Shown: positions 34,407-44,004 of the stretch, piece by piece
How positions within the stretch are numbered: the first letter of the stretch is position 1
Layout: every line of letters begins with the position of its first letter
NCBI RefSeq assembly: GCF_000471905.2
Contig: NW_006495906.1
Location: 2,709,011 to 2,773,010 of the forward strand
From: Amborella trichopoda
Taxonomy: Eukaryota > Streptophyta > Magnoliopsida > Amborellales > Amborellaceae
DNA: 64,000 nt
Direction of reading: 5' to 3'
Program-made: the position numbers and the translations under genes
Notes under the pieces: generated by a model
Databases searched by the model: none
What the model saw: the letters and a program-made list of their open reading frames with translations, nothing else
Told to the model about the DNA's origin: nothing

Positions 34407-35195
34407 TTATACTCTCTGTGCTTCATCCTCCCATATGGCACTAGAACTGGCATCCCCGCTGTCTTGGCGGTCCCTGTGGAAATAATCCCTCCAAGCATCA
34501 AAATGCACCCCTTTAGATGCAAGCTTAGAATATGAGTGTAGGATTTGGTAAATCTCAAACAACTCACGAAGACCAGGAGGGACTGGCTCGCCATTAATAG
34601 GCGGATTTCCAAAAATGACTTCGTTGCTTGGCACGAATTCTTCGTACATGTCCCCTAGCATGGGCAACCCACCAACGAAGTACGTATCAAGGAGGGTGAT
34701 TTCCGCGTCACCTCCATCAAAATGCCAGTTATTGGTCTTATAGTACCATGTCTCCAACAGGGCTTTGATAGTGTTGGGACATCGATCGTAATAGCTAGCT
34801 GAGCACTGGTATGCTACAGCTAATTGACATGCCTTCAAAGCCTTTGAATGCAGGTTAAGGATGTCAAAAGTCCAAGTGCTGTACCTGATGCTCCCCCTCA
34901 AAACGGAGTCCATCAGGGGCCCAATGAAGACCAGGCTTCTCAAACATGCTCTTCCCCAGTATAGGAAGATTCTCACTGGAATCAATGTTCCTATGGAGTG
35001 CATCATAAAAGGGGACACCATCCCCTTGAACTATGGGTTCACCATTATCATCCTCATATTGGCAAAGCCGAGCTTCCTCTCCCATGTAAGTGATGCTCAT
35101 GGGCCATTCTAGTGCCTGGATGGGTTCGAGGATACTAAGTGTGGTCCCCCTGACAAAAGAAGCACATGCATAGGAATCGGTTCCCAATTCCTCAA
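34407..35195 (-). pseudogene. Plant mobile domain, N-terminal part
   Basis: Frame from 35195 to about 34864 reads ELGTDSYACASF, then PIQALEWPMSITYMGEE. It then passes by a frameshift near 34880-34920 into frame 35021-34407 (204 aa), which contains the PMD signature IKALLETWYYKTNNWHF, EITLLDTYFVGGLPMLGD and the EEFVPSN block. This matches the family pattern 'ALLERWxxxTNTFHFPxGExTITLxDVxxLxGLPVxG'. The usual W/F-P-W-GE segment is altered to FDGGDAE. The frameshift suggests a dead copy, or alternatively a further splice event. Confidence 0.75.
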
Positions 35196-36624
35196 CTGGT
35201 TCACGTCAAGAATTTTGACGATAAGCACAAAGAAAAAAAAGTATCAGCATATAGTTCATGGTTCCCAAATCATGGGTAAATGAACACACCAAATATGGTG
35301 ATAATGTGCCAAATTGATGCGCAGGAGTTCAAGGCTTCAGGCCAAAGGGTAGAGCAATCATGGTGCATGCACGCACAAACTCAGGAACACACAAGATTCA
35401 AGAGTGGTCACAGTGCTCATAGCACGTGCACGGACAAGATTCAAGCTTGATCATAGTGCTCATAGCACGTGCACGCACAAGATTCAAGCGTGGTCACAGT
35501 GCTCATAGCGCGTGAACACATAAGATTCAAGCATGGTCACAGTGCTCATAGCGCGTGCACACACAAGATTCAAGTGTGGTCGTAGCATAGCGCGTGCACA
35601 CACAAGATTCAAGTGTGGTCGTAGCGCTCATAGCGTTTGCATGCACAAGATTCAAGCGTGGTCACAGTGCTCATAGTGCATGCACACACAAGATTCAAGC
35701 GTGGTCACGGTGCTCATAGTGCGTGCATGCAACAGATTCAAGCATGATCACAGTACTCATGACGCATGCACGCACAGGATTCAAGCGTGGTCAAGGTGGT
35801 CATAGCGCATGCACGCACAAGATACAAGCATGGTCACAGTGCTCATAGCACGTGCACGCACAAGATTCAAGCATGGTCACAGTGCTCATAGCACGTGCAC
35901 GCGCAATGGTCAAGCGTGGTCACAGCGCTCATAGCTCGTGCACGCACATGATTCAAGCATGGTCACAACGTACATAGCGTGTGCACACACAAGTTCAAGT
36001 TTGGCCATGGCGCACATAGCGCGTACACACGTAAGTTCAAGTTTGACCATGGCTCACATAGCGCGTACATGCGCAAAGCTCATAGGTTTTCTGATTTGTG
36101 CAAGCATAAACTCTGGAATGGCTAAACTCAGCAAGGCACATATGGTGCGTACGTGAACCCAAATGCCTCACCTAGGCATTCGCAGCTATGTACACCCAAG
36201 TTCATGCCAAATAAGACACCGTGCAAACGCACGAGCAAAGTTTTGATTGAATGCACATGACACTTGAGCATGTACAAGCTCACTCAAGCTCGACTAGCCT
36301 CACCGAGAGGCACAGGTGCATTCGCGCAGATAACACTGTGCCTAAATATTCATGACGCATGAGCATCATGCTTATGACCAAGTCAAGAGATCAAAGAAAA
36401 ATGCATCAAGAGCTTGTGAAATGGTTCATAAAGCAGCAAGAACCATCAAACAAGACAAGTTCGTTTGAAAGACCTCCAAGTGCAACACAAATTGCGCAAA
36501 AATACTCGTTTGGACGTTAAATCAAAACACTTTGGTGTGCAGTAAAACGGTGAAATAAGAAAGTGAGGTAAGAAATGGTGAAAAAATGACATGGACGGTG
36601 AACAAAAAGAAAAGGGGGCTATAC
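35196..36624 (-). other. Predicted intron of the antisense PMD gene
   Basis: Starts GTATAG and ends ACCAG with a T-rich tract (CTTTTTTTTCTTTGTGC) about 30 bases before the acceptor. Most of its length is a 43-bp minisatellite. It is a prediction from splice-site sequence and reading-frame continuity. Confidence 0.45.
35380..36080. repeat. 43-bp minisatellite, about 16 copies
   Basis: Unit contains gattcaagcgtggtcacagt, 'gctcatagc' and 'gtgcacgcacaa'. Copies vary by scattered substitutions and a few deletions, and decay toward 36080-36300. It is inside the predicted intron. Confidence 0.9.
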
Positions 36625-36655
36625 CTTGAGGAACAGCAGAACTCGTGCTAGCCAT
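36625..36655 (-). pseudogene. Predicted exon 1 of the antisense PMD gene
   Basis: An ATG at 36655 begins MASTSSAVPQ and reaches a GT donor (CAAG|GTATAG) after 36625. Joined to the acceptor (AACCAG|TTGAGG) before 35195, the reading frame continues without a break into the PMD frame. The same frame is open upstream to 36754, so a longer first exon is possible. Confidence 0.5.
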
Positions 36656-36739
36656 GGCTCTGAAAGACGTTCTTCTGTAATGATGAGATCTGCGGTTTTC
36701 ACTATCTCTCGGAAAACAAATGGAGAAGGTGAGTTGAAG

Positions 36740-37500
36740 TGGTAAAAAGCCCAAATTACCCTAGGTTAAACTCTCTCTCCTTCTTGTACGTGCGTCTCTT
36801 TGTTCAGCAGTTACCCGCAGCTCCGTCACATGTCATTCGAGCTTCCTTCACTAAAATCCTACATCCGCCCAATCGAGCAGCCCCGTTACACAAGAAAAGC
36901 TCGAGCACACACTTTTTGCGTGGCCCCGTCAATATGCCTTCTTCTATAAATTCCAGGCACACACTTCTCGTGTAGCCCCGTCAAGATATCTTTTCTCTAT
37001 GTCCTTTCATACAAACCTGGGCACACGGATGTCGTGTGGCCCCACCAAAGTGTCTTCCCGACCCTTCGTGCAAACCTGGGCACGCACCTTACGCACGGCC
37101 CCGTCCAAGTATCTTCTCCTCCCCTCTTTTCTCGGGCACACGGATGTTGCGCGGCTCCGTCAAAGAAACTCTTCTTTTCGCTCTTCACGCGTACGAGCAT
37201 GTCTTTCTGCACAAACCGGCAGCTTCGTCATGCCTCCATCTTCATTATGCCCAGTTTCACGTCTAAACTCATAGGCATGCGAGCTCGCGCGGTCCCGTTG
37301 AATTGACTTCATGACCCCTCACCCTCACACAAATTTGGGCACGTGCATTTCATGCAACCCTGACAACACCTACTCCTCTTCCAAATTTTCATACAAATGT
37401 GGGCACGCATATATATGCAGCCCCATCTGGTTCATTCTTGTACCCCTGTCTCTTGAGTTTATTCAAACATTTGCAGACCCACACAAATGCCCGGCTTAGA
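36740..37500. repeat. 59-60-bp tandem repeat upstream of antisense gene
   Basis: Units with 'aacctgggcacacggatg', 'gtgtggccccgtcaaagt' and a pyrimidine-rich filler repeat roughly ten times with variable spacing; best between 36960 and 37200. It lies directly upstream of the antisense ATG, where a promoter would be. Confidence 0.75.
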
Positions 37501-38390
37501 TAGGGGCTTAGCACGCACATGTGCACAATTACACTTAGTAGACAAATGGGCTATGCTCTTTGAACTACCTACACACGCTAGCCCCTCAGTGGGTAATCTT
37601 TGGTCCGAATGAAGCCCAAAACCTTGAGCGCATTAGCCCCCATTCTATACCCTTTTATTTTAAGCCATGGGCTCACTAATCGAGTACAACCCTGGATCAA
37701 CCCAATCAATCTTCAGAGATCTTAAAAACAATTATTACATGCAAAACCATTATCCTCCTTAGGGAGGTAACTATTTCCTTACCTTCCAAACACATTTTCA
37801 TCCCCTGTGGAGTTTTTTGCGTCAGCTAGCCACTGGACCATCTCAAACCCCATACCCAACAAACATGAACCATACACTACAGTGAAAAGGACTCAAAAAT
37901 ACCCAGTGCAGTTGACTTCCCTAAATAAAATCCTCACCTATGATGTTTATCACCCCATTGAGCCTTATCCAAACGTGACCCCTCTGTCATATGCCTTGTT
38001 AAGGAAAAAGGATCTCTGTAAAAAGAAAAAAAGTCGGGCATGATGAACATCTGATGAGAATTATCATGAGTAAAAATGAGAGCTTCAGGCGAACATAACC
38101 ATGAAGCTGTAGGTAAAATAGCCAAAAATGAAAAGAATCAGACCAGGTGAAAACCACAAGGATGCCATGAGTAAAAATGAAAGGCAGGCATGGCCACAAG
38201 GCCATGAGTAAGAGCATATTGAAAATAAAAAAACAGGGCATGGTGAAAACTCGAAAGGGCACCATGAATAAAAATGGAAATAGAATGTGGACGTGTCCTC
38301 AAAGTCACGGGTAAAAGAGCCTCGATAGAAAGAAGAATTCGGTGAAAATCATTTTTATGATGCCACTTCTATCTAGTTCAGGTGAAGACT
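37501..38390. other. Non-coding Tat internal sequence with 'gagtaaaaatg' blocks
   Basis: 37500-38040 has no recognised feature. 38040-38310 repeats blocks like 'ccatgagtaaaaatgaaa' and 'gggcatggccacaaggcc' about every 45-60 bp, as also at 23400-23500 and 58160-58340. A long hydrophobic minus-strand frame (38265-37999) is a by-product of the repeat. Confidence 0.6.
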
Positions 38391-38407
38391 CAAAAGGGCG
38401 CATCGAC

Positions 38408-39162
38408 TAATAAACAGGTTGATGCGGCTCTTGATCAAAGACAACTTCAACCAGCTACAGCAAAATATTGGGCCCTCAGTTCCCACACCACTAAGATCAA
38501 GTCCAACAAGGACCCTCAGTTATTGCAAATTCAGCCTTTGATGTGGGAGCAAGCCCTTAAGCAAGGCACTCAGTCAAAGCCGAGAAGATTGGAAGATGCT
38601 AACTAAAACCCAGATGAGCCCTTCCCCACCAAATAGATTGGGAGGAAAGCCTACCAAGGGCACCCACTAGCCGGCCTCAGATCCAAAATGAAGTTTTTGC
38701 TCCACTAGGATCAAGTCCACCAAGGACCCTCAGTTGTTATAAATTCAGCCTTTGATGTGGGAGCAAGCCCTTAAGCAAGGCACTCACTCAAAGCCGATAA
38801 GATTGGAAGATGCTAACATAAACTCAAATCAGCCCTTCCCCACCAACTAGATTTGGAAGTAAAGCCTACCGAGGGTACCCACTAGCCGGCCTCAGAGCCA
38901 AAATGAAGTTTCTGCGCCACAGGGATCACGTCCACCAAGGACCCTCAGTTTTTGCAAATTCATCCTTTGATGCGAGAGAAATCCCTTAAGAAAGGCACTC
39001 ACTCAAAGCGAAGAATACTACAAGATGCTGACAAAAACCCAGATCAGCCCTTCCCCACCAACTAGATTGGGAGTAAAGCCTACCAAGGGCACCCACTAGA
39101 CGGCCTCAGAGCCAAAATGAAGCTCCTGCACCACTGGGATCAAGTCCACCGAGGACCCTCAA
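38408..39162. repeat. About 214-bp tandem repeat, 3+ copies
   Basis: The phrase gatcaagtccaccaaggac recurs at 38495, 38709, 38924 and 39138, spacings 214, 215 and 214 bp. The units align over their whole length (…ccttccccaccaactagattgg…). The last copy is cut off after about 25 bp at the caulimovirus junction. Confidence 0.92.
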
Positions 39163-39711
39163 TTGGTGAAAGTATTTTCCCCTAAAACCAAAAAAAGAAA
39201 AAAGAAATTACCTATATGTTATAAGTGTGGAAAAGTTGGACATTATAAAAGAAATTACAAAGTGAAACGAAAAATAGATGCTATAATATTAGATGAAATT
39301 ATTAGAAATAAAATCTATGATGTAATACAAATCTATGATTCAAATAGTAATTCTACTGAAGACACAAATGAAAGTGATAGCTCATTAATAGGTCATATTG
39401 AAGATGAAAATCTAGTATGGAGTAGTTCTGAAAATCAATCAGATAATGAAAAAATGGAAGAATGTTCTTGCAATACTCTAACTAATGAAGAAAACTTCAT
39501 ATTAGATCTAATAGAAAAGATTGCAAACCCTAATGAAAAACGAGAAGTAATAACTCAATATTTAAAAATAGCTAAATTAAAAAATAAATCACCACCACTA
39601 ATAAAATCAGCAGATGGATATAGTTTTTCAAAAATCATAAAAAGAATAAATAAAAGGGATATAATGAATAAAGAATCTACAATATCTAATTTAAAAAAGA
39701 GAAGTAAATGA
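39163..39711 (+). pseudogene. Caulimovirid coat-protein C terminus with zinc knuckle
   Basis: The 182-residue open frame begins at or after the junction with the tandem repeat, so its first residues may be host-derived. Near residue 18 it has a CCHC-type knuckle (CYKCGKVGHYKR) in which the last Cys is Tyr; such knuckles bind the viral RNA. The rest is acidic and Ser/Asn/Lys-rich, usual for this region of caulimovirid coat proteins. The frame ends at 39711 and coding resumes in another frame. Confidence 0.75.
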
Positions 39712-39922
39712 GGTCAAAGAAGAAGTACAACAACTAAAAAATAAAATTAAAATATTAGAACTTCATAATGAAGTATCAGGAGAATTATCTGACACAGATG
39801 AATTAGAATTTAATCAACTAGTAGATATTCATAATAAATCCATAATAGAAACTCCTGAACCTTCTGAGACCAATATTGAAAACAATTTGAATCTAATAAA
39901 TAGAATAATTATACAAAAATAG

Positions 39923-40366
39923 TTTACTCTGATAAGATTTATAGTAAAAAATGATTATAGTTTTCAATCTTTAGCATTAATAGACTCTGGAGCTGATCTA
40001 AACTGTATCAATGAAGGTCTTGTCCCTACCAAATATTTTGATAAAACAAAACAAGCTCTGAATACTGCAGATGAAAGCAGATTAATAATTAAATATAAGT
40101 TGTCTAATACAGTTGTTTGTAATAATAGTAATTGTATAACAACACCTTTTATCATGGTTAAAGGTTTAAGTCAGGCTGTAATATTAGGAACACCTTTTTT
40201 AAGCCTACTTTATCCTTTAACTATAGATACTACTGGTATAGAAACAACAATAGATGGTCATAAAATCAAATTGGAATTCATAGATAAGCCAAAAATTAAA
40301 GAGATTAATAATGTAAAACATCATATAGAAAATAAAGAAAAATTCCTCTGCTATTTTAAAACATAA
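39923..40366 (+). pseudogene. Caulimovirid aspartic protease domain
   Basis: The frame following a TAG at 39920 contains the retropepsin active site LIDSGADLNCI (Asp at 39983) and, further on, the VILGTPFLS block that forms the second conserved strand. It would process the viral polyprotein. The frame is closed off by stops at 39920 and 40364; the first of these lies only about 20 codons before the active site. Confidence 0.8.
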
Positions 40367-41340
40367 ATAAAATATAAACAAGTAGAAGAAGATCTATCTC
40401 TTCCTGAAACCCAGGAAAAAATTATTTTAAGAAAGACCCAAATTGAAAAAGAAATATGTAGTGATTTACCTAATGCTTTTTGAGAAAGAAAGAAGCATAT
40501 GGTTAGCCTACCATATGAACCAGATTTTACTGAAAATAAAATAACTACTAAAGCAAGGCCAATACAAATGGATGCAAAATTACTAGAATTTTGTAAAAAA
40601 GAAATAGATGACTTAATTAATAAAGGTCTGATTAGAAAAAGTGTATCCCCTTGGAGTTGTGCTGCATTTTATGTGAATAAGAATGCAGAAAAAGAAAGAG
40701 GAGTTCCAAGATTAGTAATAAATTATAAACCATTATATAAAGCACTCCAATGGATAAGGTATCCTATACCAAATAAAAAGGATCTATTAGATAGACTAAT
40801 AAATACTTGTATTTTTTGAAAATTTGATTTAAAATTAGGATATTGGCAAATTCAAATAAAAGAAGAAGATAGATATAAAACTGTATTTAATGTACCCTTT
40901 AGACAATTTGAGTGGAATGTTATGCCATTTGATCTAAAAAATGCTCCATCAGAATTTCAGAAAATAATGAATGATGTATTTAATCCTTATTTAAAATTTA
41001 TGATCGTATATATAGATGATGTTTTAATTTTCTCAGAAATATACCTCAACATATTAAACATATAAATGTTTTTATTAATGCTGTAAAGCATGCAGAATTG
41101 GTTGCCTCTGCAAAAAAGAAAAGTTTATTTCAAACTAAAATAAGATATTTAGGACATAATATTTATCAAGGTACAATTGTACCTATAGATAGAGCAATCC
41201 AATTTGCTGATAAATTTCCTCATATAATATTAGATAAAAAAGAATTACAAAGATCCTTAGGATGTCTAAATTATATATCTAATTTTTATGAAAATCTTAC
41301 TATAGAAGCAAAACCATTATATGATAGATTATGAAAAAAC
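40367..41340 (+). pseudogene. Caulimovirid reverse transcriptase, broken
   Basis: Frame 40499-40819 carries the N-terminal RT blocks (KEIDDLINKGLIRKSVSPWS, RLVINYKPL). After a stop at about 40817 come KFDLKLGYWQIQI and MPFDLKNAPSEFQK, then the catalytic YIDD at 41009-41020. A frameshift near 41050 leads into frame 41098-41334 (TKIRYLGHNIYQG, LGCLNYISNFYE), the RT connection domain. A stop also occurs near 40482. The enzyme copies viral RNA to DNA; this copy is inactive. In the usual FGL block a Gly is replaced by Asp (PFDLKNA). Confidence 0.87.
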
Positions 41341-41880
41341 CCTCTTAAATAGACAGAAGAACATACCATAGCAGTCAAAAGATTAAAACTTAAAGCAAAA
41401 GAGTTACCATGTTTAGCTTTACCAGATCCACATGCATATAAGATTATAGAATGTGATGCCTCTGAATTAGGCTTAGGAGGAATATTAAAACAACAAAAAA
41501 GAAGTGTTGAACAATTAGTTCGATTTACTTCTAAATAGTGGAAGCCCATTGAAAAGAATTATTCCACTATTAAAAAGGAAATATTAGCTATAGTACATTG
41601 TGTTACTAAATTTCAGAGTGACGTCCTTAATACTACTTTTCTCATCAGAACTGATTGCAAAGCAGCCAAAGATATTTTACTTAAAGATGTGCAAAATTTA
41701 ATTTCTAAACAGATCTTTGCTAGGTGGCAAGCTATCCTTTCTTCCTTAGATTTTACTATTGAACTTCTAAAAGGTACTGCTAATCATCTTCCTGGTTTTC
41801 TAACACGAGAATTTTTGCAAGGGGGGCAGATTGACCCACAAGACCAATCATTAGCTCTAATACTCTTTATTGAAAATAAA
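41341..41880 (+). pseudogene. Caulimovirid RNase H domain, broken
   Basis: Within 41455-41490 the sequence encodes ECDASELGLGGIL, the first catalytic strand, then KNYSTIKKEILAIVHCVTKF with the conserved Glu, and later FLIRTDCKAAKD with another acidic residue. In-frame stops occur near 41350 and 41536. The last part (from 41689) is open and reads into the C-terminal region. Confidence 0.8.
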
Positions 41881-42624
41881 CATATGGATAGCCCGAAAGG
41901 CAAAGGTAAAATACCAATGGATATAGTTCCAGCCTCTTTCGAATCACCCATAGCAAGACTTTCACCTTATTCACCCAGCAGCCCAAATAGTCCAACGAAT
42001 CTTTACCTTGAAACTTCCCTAAATCAAACTCCAGTGTTTCTGCAATCACCTATCCCAAATAAGAAATCTTCTACTGGAAAATCTCAATATGAAGACACTA
42101 TTTTTATTGTTGATTCTGTAATAGAAGACAAACATCTGATGGACAACCCAAATACAATTGCGGCCATGTATTTGCTCAATAATCTTAATCCATCCAATGG
42201 GATTAAGACCAGAGAATGGTATGAGGCCATTCTCCTAGAAACCAATTCAGCTTCGATTACTCATTATTATCAGAAGAATACAAAAATAATACAATATTCA
42301 AAATTGCAGATTTGGAAAATATTATCTTTCAATGAATGGGATGCAAATCCATCCAAGTCAAAACTATTGAAATCTCCAGACTTCCCAAATAAATATTATA
42401 GACATTCAGAATATGTTGATGCATGGCATAAGGTTTTATACCTCCAAAATCCTTATAATTCCCATACTTGGTTTCTACAGTTCAAAATGCCAGTTAATGA
42501 ACCTTTTCCAAATTGGTTCCGAAATTGGTTTTCAATATGGGGATCGGGATCCCAAATATTACCTGAGTCATTGCAATTATCTCAAGCCAGATTCATTGAA
42601 TATAATGGTAAAGACCTAATATAG
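41689..42624 (+). pseudogene. RNase H end plus C-terminal region of unknown function
   Basis: This is the longest open frame of the window (311 aa). The first 45 residues finish RNase H (FARWQAILSSLDFTIELLKG). From an ATG at about 41884 a Ser/Pro/Asn-rich linker is followed by a compact aromatic-rich domain with WYEAILLETNSASITHYY, YVDAWHKVLYLQ, WFLQFKMPVNEPFPNWFRNW. I recall similar sequences downstream of RT in plant endogenous pararetroviruses, without known function. The internal ATG could be the start of a separate viral protein. Continued in another frame at 42662. Confidence 0.65.
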
Positions 42625-42661
42625 ATTACCATCTATATTTTATGCCTCTTTATCAAATTCC

Positions 42662-43039
42662 TTGGATATTAAAGTGGAAATTTGCAATATCGGAGAATAT
42701 AATAATTATGAATATATTCTATGCATTGAAAAACAAGTTGCAATCAAATGGTGGGATATCTTTGCATATCATAACCTAGAACCTACCTATATAAAAATGA
42801 AGCCAATACCCACTAATTTAGGATCATATTCTTATGAGGACCCAAATAAACTTTCTGAATACATACGAATGATGAGAAAGAAAACTCCAATAACCACAAA
42901 AGAAGAACTGGAGAAACAATTGTTAAAAATAATCGAAGAAGAAGTAGAATTAGCAATAGATGAAGAAGGAAATCTCATGATCGAACCAGAAGAAGACCAA
43001 TCTGCCCATGGTTGCTCCAAAAAACATACCCTATATTAA
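42662..43039 (+). pseudogene. End of the caulimovirid C-terminal region
   Basis: The frame continues the aromatic-rich domain (KQVAIKWWDIFAYHNLEPTY) and then becomes Lys/Glu-rich and acidic to the stop at 43037. It is separated from the previous frame by a stop and frame change at 42622-42662, so one mutation probably split an originally continuous gene. Confidence 0.6.
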
Positions 43040-43159
43040 GCCTGACCCGGCCCATACTTTACAAGCATCTTAAGTCATTATCAGCAATAGTTACTGAATA
43101 GACAGCAATAGTAGAAAGATTCCTTACCCATAAAAGAAGACAAAGCTGCCGACAGAAAT

Positions 43160-43250
43160 GACAAAGTTGTCGACAGATTCCTCCTCCATTATCCAATAAA
43201 CGACAAAACTGCCGACAGATTCCTTCCCCATTATCCAATAAAGACAAAAG
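43160..43250 (+). promoter_or_regulatory. 42-bp direct repeats with CCAAT boxes
   Basis: Units gacaaagttgtcgacagatt.. (43160-43201) and gacaaaactgccgacagatt.. (43202-43242) end in tatccaataaa; a third copy starts at 43243. Placed about 170-255 bp upstream of the viral TATA box, they look like enhancer elements. Confidence 0.55.
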
Positions 43251-43414
43251 CTGCCACCCACTACCTGCTACAGAAAGATTCCATAGCCCTAATCTTTTTC
43301 CATCTGGAAGATTGTAGTCCACCTGTTCTCTAAATCAACCGTCCACCTGTAAAGACCAGAAGAGATCTGCAAAAACAAATAAGCTGATTAGAAGAAGCAT
43401 TTGAAATCCGCCTC

Positions 43415-43421
43415 TATATAA
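43415..43421 (+). promoter_or_regulatory. 35S-like TATA box
   Basis: The surrounding cctctatataagaa matches the core of caulimovirus pregenomic promoters. It follows the last viral gene, as in the circular viral map, with a transcript start expected at about 43445. Confidence 0.7.
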
Positions 43422-43439
43422 GAACGAAGCATTGAATGA

Positions 43440-43900
43440 AGGAAGCAGGCTTCAAATAGACTTGAAATCAGAAGCCCAGAATTTTAGAGTTCATCTTTCT
43501 TCCTCCCCTCTTTCTCTATTTTCTCCTCTTCTTTAGAGAGTGAATGTGTGATTGTAATCAAGACAGTTTACCTAGTTATTGTCCGTCTGAGTGGAGAGCT
43601 TTTTGCAGTTACTGTATATGTAAGTTGTAAGAATCTTTTCCTTTTTTATTGTTTCCTTTTATGAAGTAGTCAGGTGTATTGTAAGGAAGTTTGAGTAATT
43701 TGTAATTTTAAGTTTGAGTGATCTGTAATTTGTATGTTTGAAGCTTGAGTGATCCGTAATCTGTATCTGTAATTTTAAGTTATCTATAATCTGTCTCTGT
43801 GAAATCTTAATATGCAATTGAAAGCTGTTTTTAGCATCAAGTTTCTTCAGTCTACTTACACCACTTGGATTGTGCTCCATTTTCTATTCTTGTAATATTA
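43440..43900 (+). other. Probable viral leader region
   Basis: Non-coding, T-rich, with loose repeats of gtttgagtgatctgtaattt at 43690-43800. No tRNA primer site of the TGGTATCAGAGC type is present before the sequence loses viral character, so the leader is truncated or diverged. The right boundary is uncertain. Confidence 0.45.
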
Positions 43901-43972
43901 GTTCTGTTAATTTACCTAGGATATGTTAGAATGATAGTATAGAATTCATTAGAAAGAATTTATAGATCTTGG

Positions 43973-44004
<32 letters not shown>

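Larger units (their letters stand above)
31970..36655 (-). pseudogene. Antisense PMD/coiled-coil gene inside Tat element
   Basis: Running opposite to the host element, this locus encodes, in order, a short first exon (36655-36625), a 1.43-kb intron, a plant mobile domain (35195 to about 34155), a middle region (33717-33192), an Ala/Glu/Pro-rich region (33219-32662) and a C-terminal coiled coil (32580 to about 31970). PMD proteins are plant-specific and are found both as host silencing factors (MAIN/MAIL1 family) and inside transposons; antisense extra genes are known from the Tat lineage. Stops and frame changes (for example near 34880, 34400, 34150 and 32600) show decay, yet long open stretches remain. 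Its function is unknown; a role in element or chromatin control is only a guess. Confidence 0.7.
31169..39162 (+). mobile_element. Tat-type 3' internal segment carrying an antisense gene
   Basis: The order of blocks matches the 3' non-coding part of the Tat element at 56.5-59.3 kb: 35/36-bp minisatellite (31169-31430), then at the far end 'gagtaaaaatg' blocks (38040-38310) and a conserved 'aataaacaggttgatgc' site (38408; also 58437). Between these lies a large antisense gene not present in the other copies. No pol genes or LTR of its own are recognised; the right end meets caulimovirus DNA at about 39163. Assignment to the Tat group is by this homology. Confidence 0.65.
39163..43900 (+). mobile_element. 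Endogenous caulimovirus (pararetrovirus) fragment
   Basis: A partial, decayed copy of a plant pararetrovirus in the genome. In order: C-terminal coat protein with zinc knuckle, aspartic protease, reverse transcriptase, RNase H, a large C-terminal region and a promoter/leader. Movement protein and the N-terminal coat region are absent, so about half of a typical 7-8-kb genome is present. Codon use is strongly A/T-rich compared with flanking Tat DNA. No integrase is seen, as expected for the family. Several stops and frameshifts interrupt the genes. The genus is uncertain; an extra region after RNase H is compatible with florendovirus-like viruses, but this was not tested. Confidence 0.85.

Noticed and set aside
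35380..36080. Regular 43-bp spacing suggestive of a CRISPR-like array
   Set aside because: The whole unit, including the would-be spacer, is repeated; it is a minisatellite.
39163..42624. Interpretation as a Ty3 retrotransposon
   Set aside because: No integrase or LTRs are found, gene order ends with RNase H plus an extra region and a 35S-like promoter, and the RT blocks look caulimovirid.
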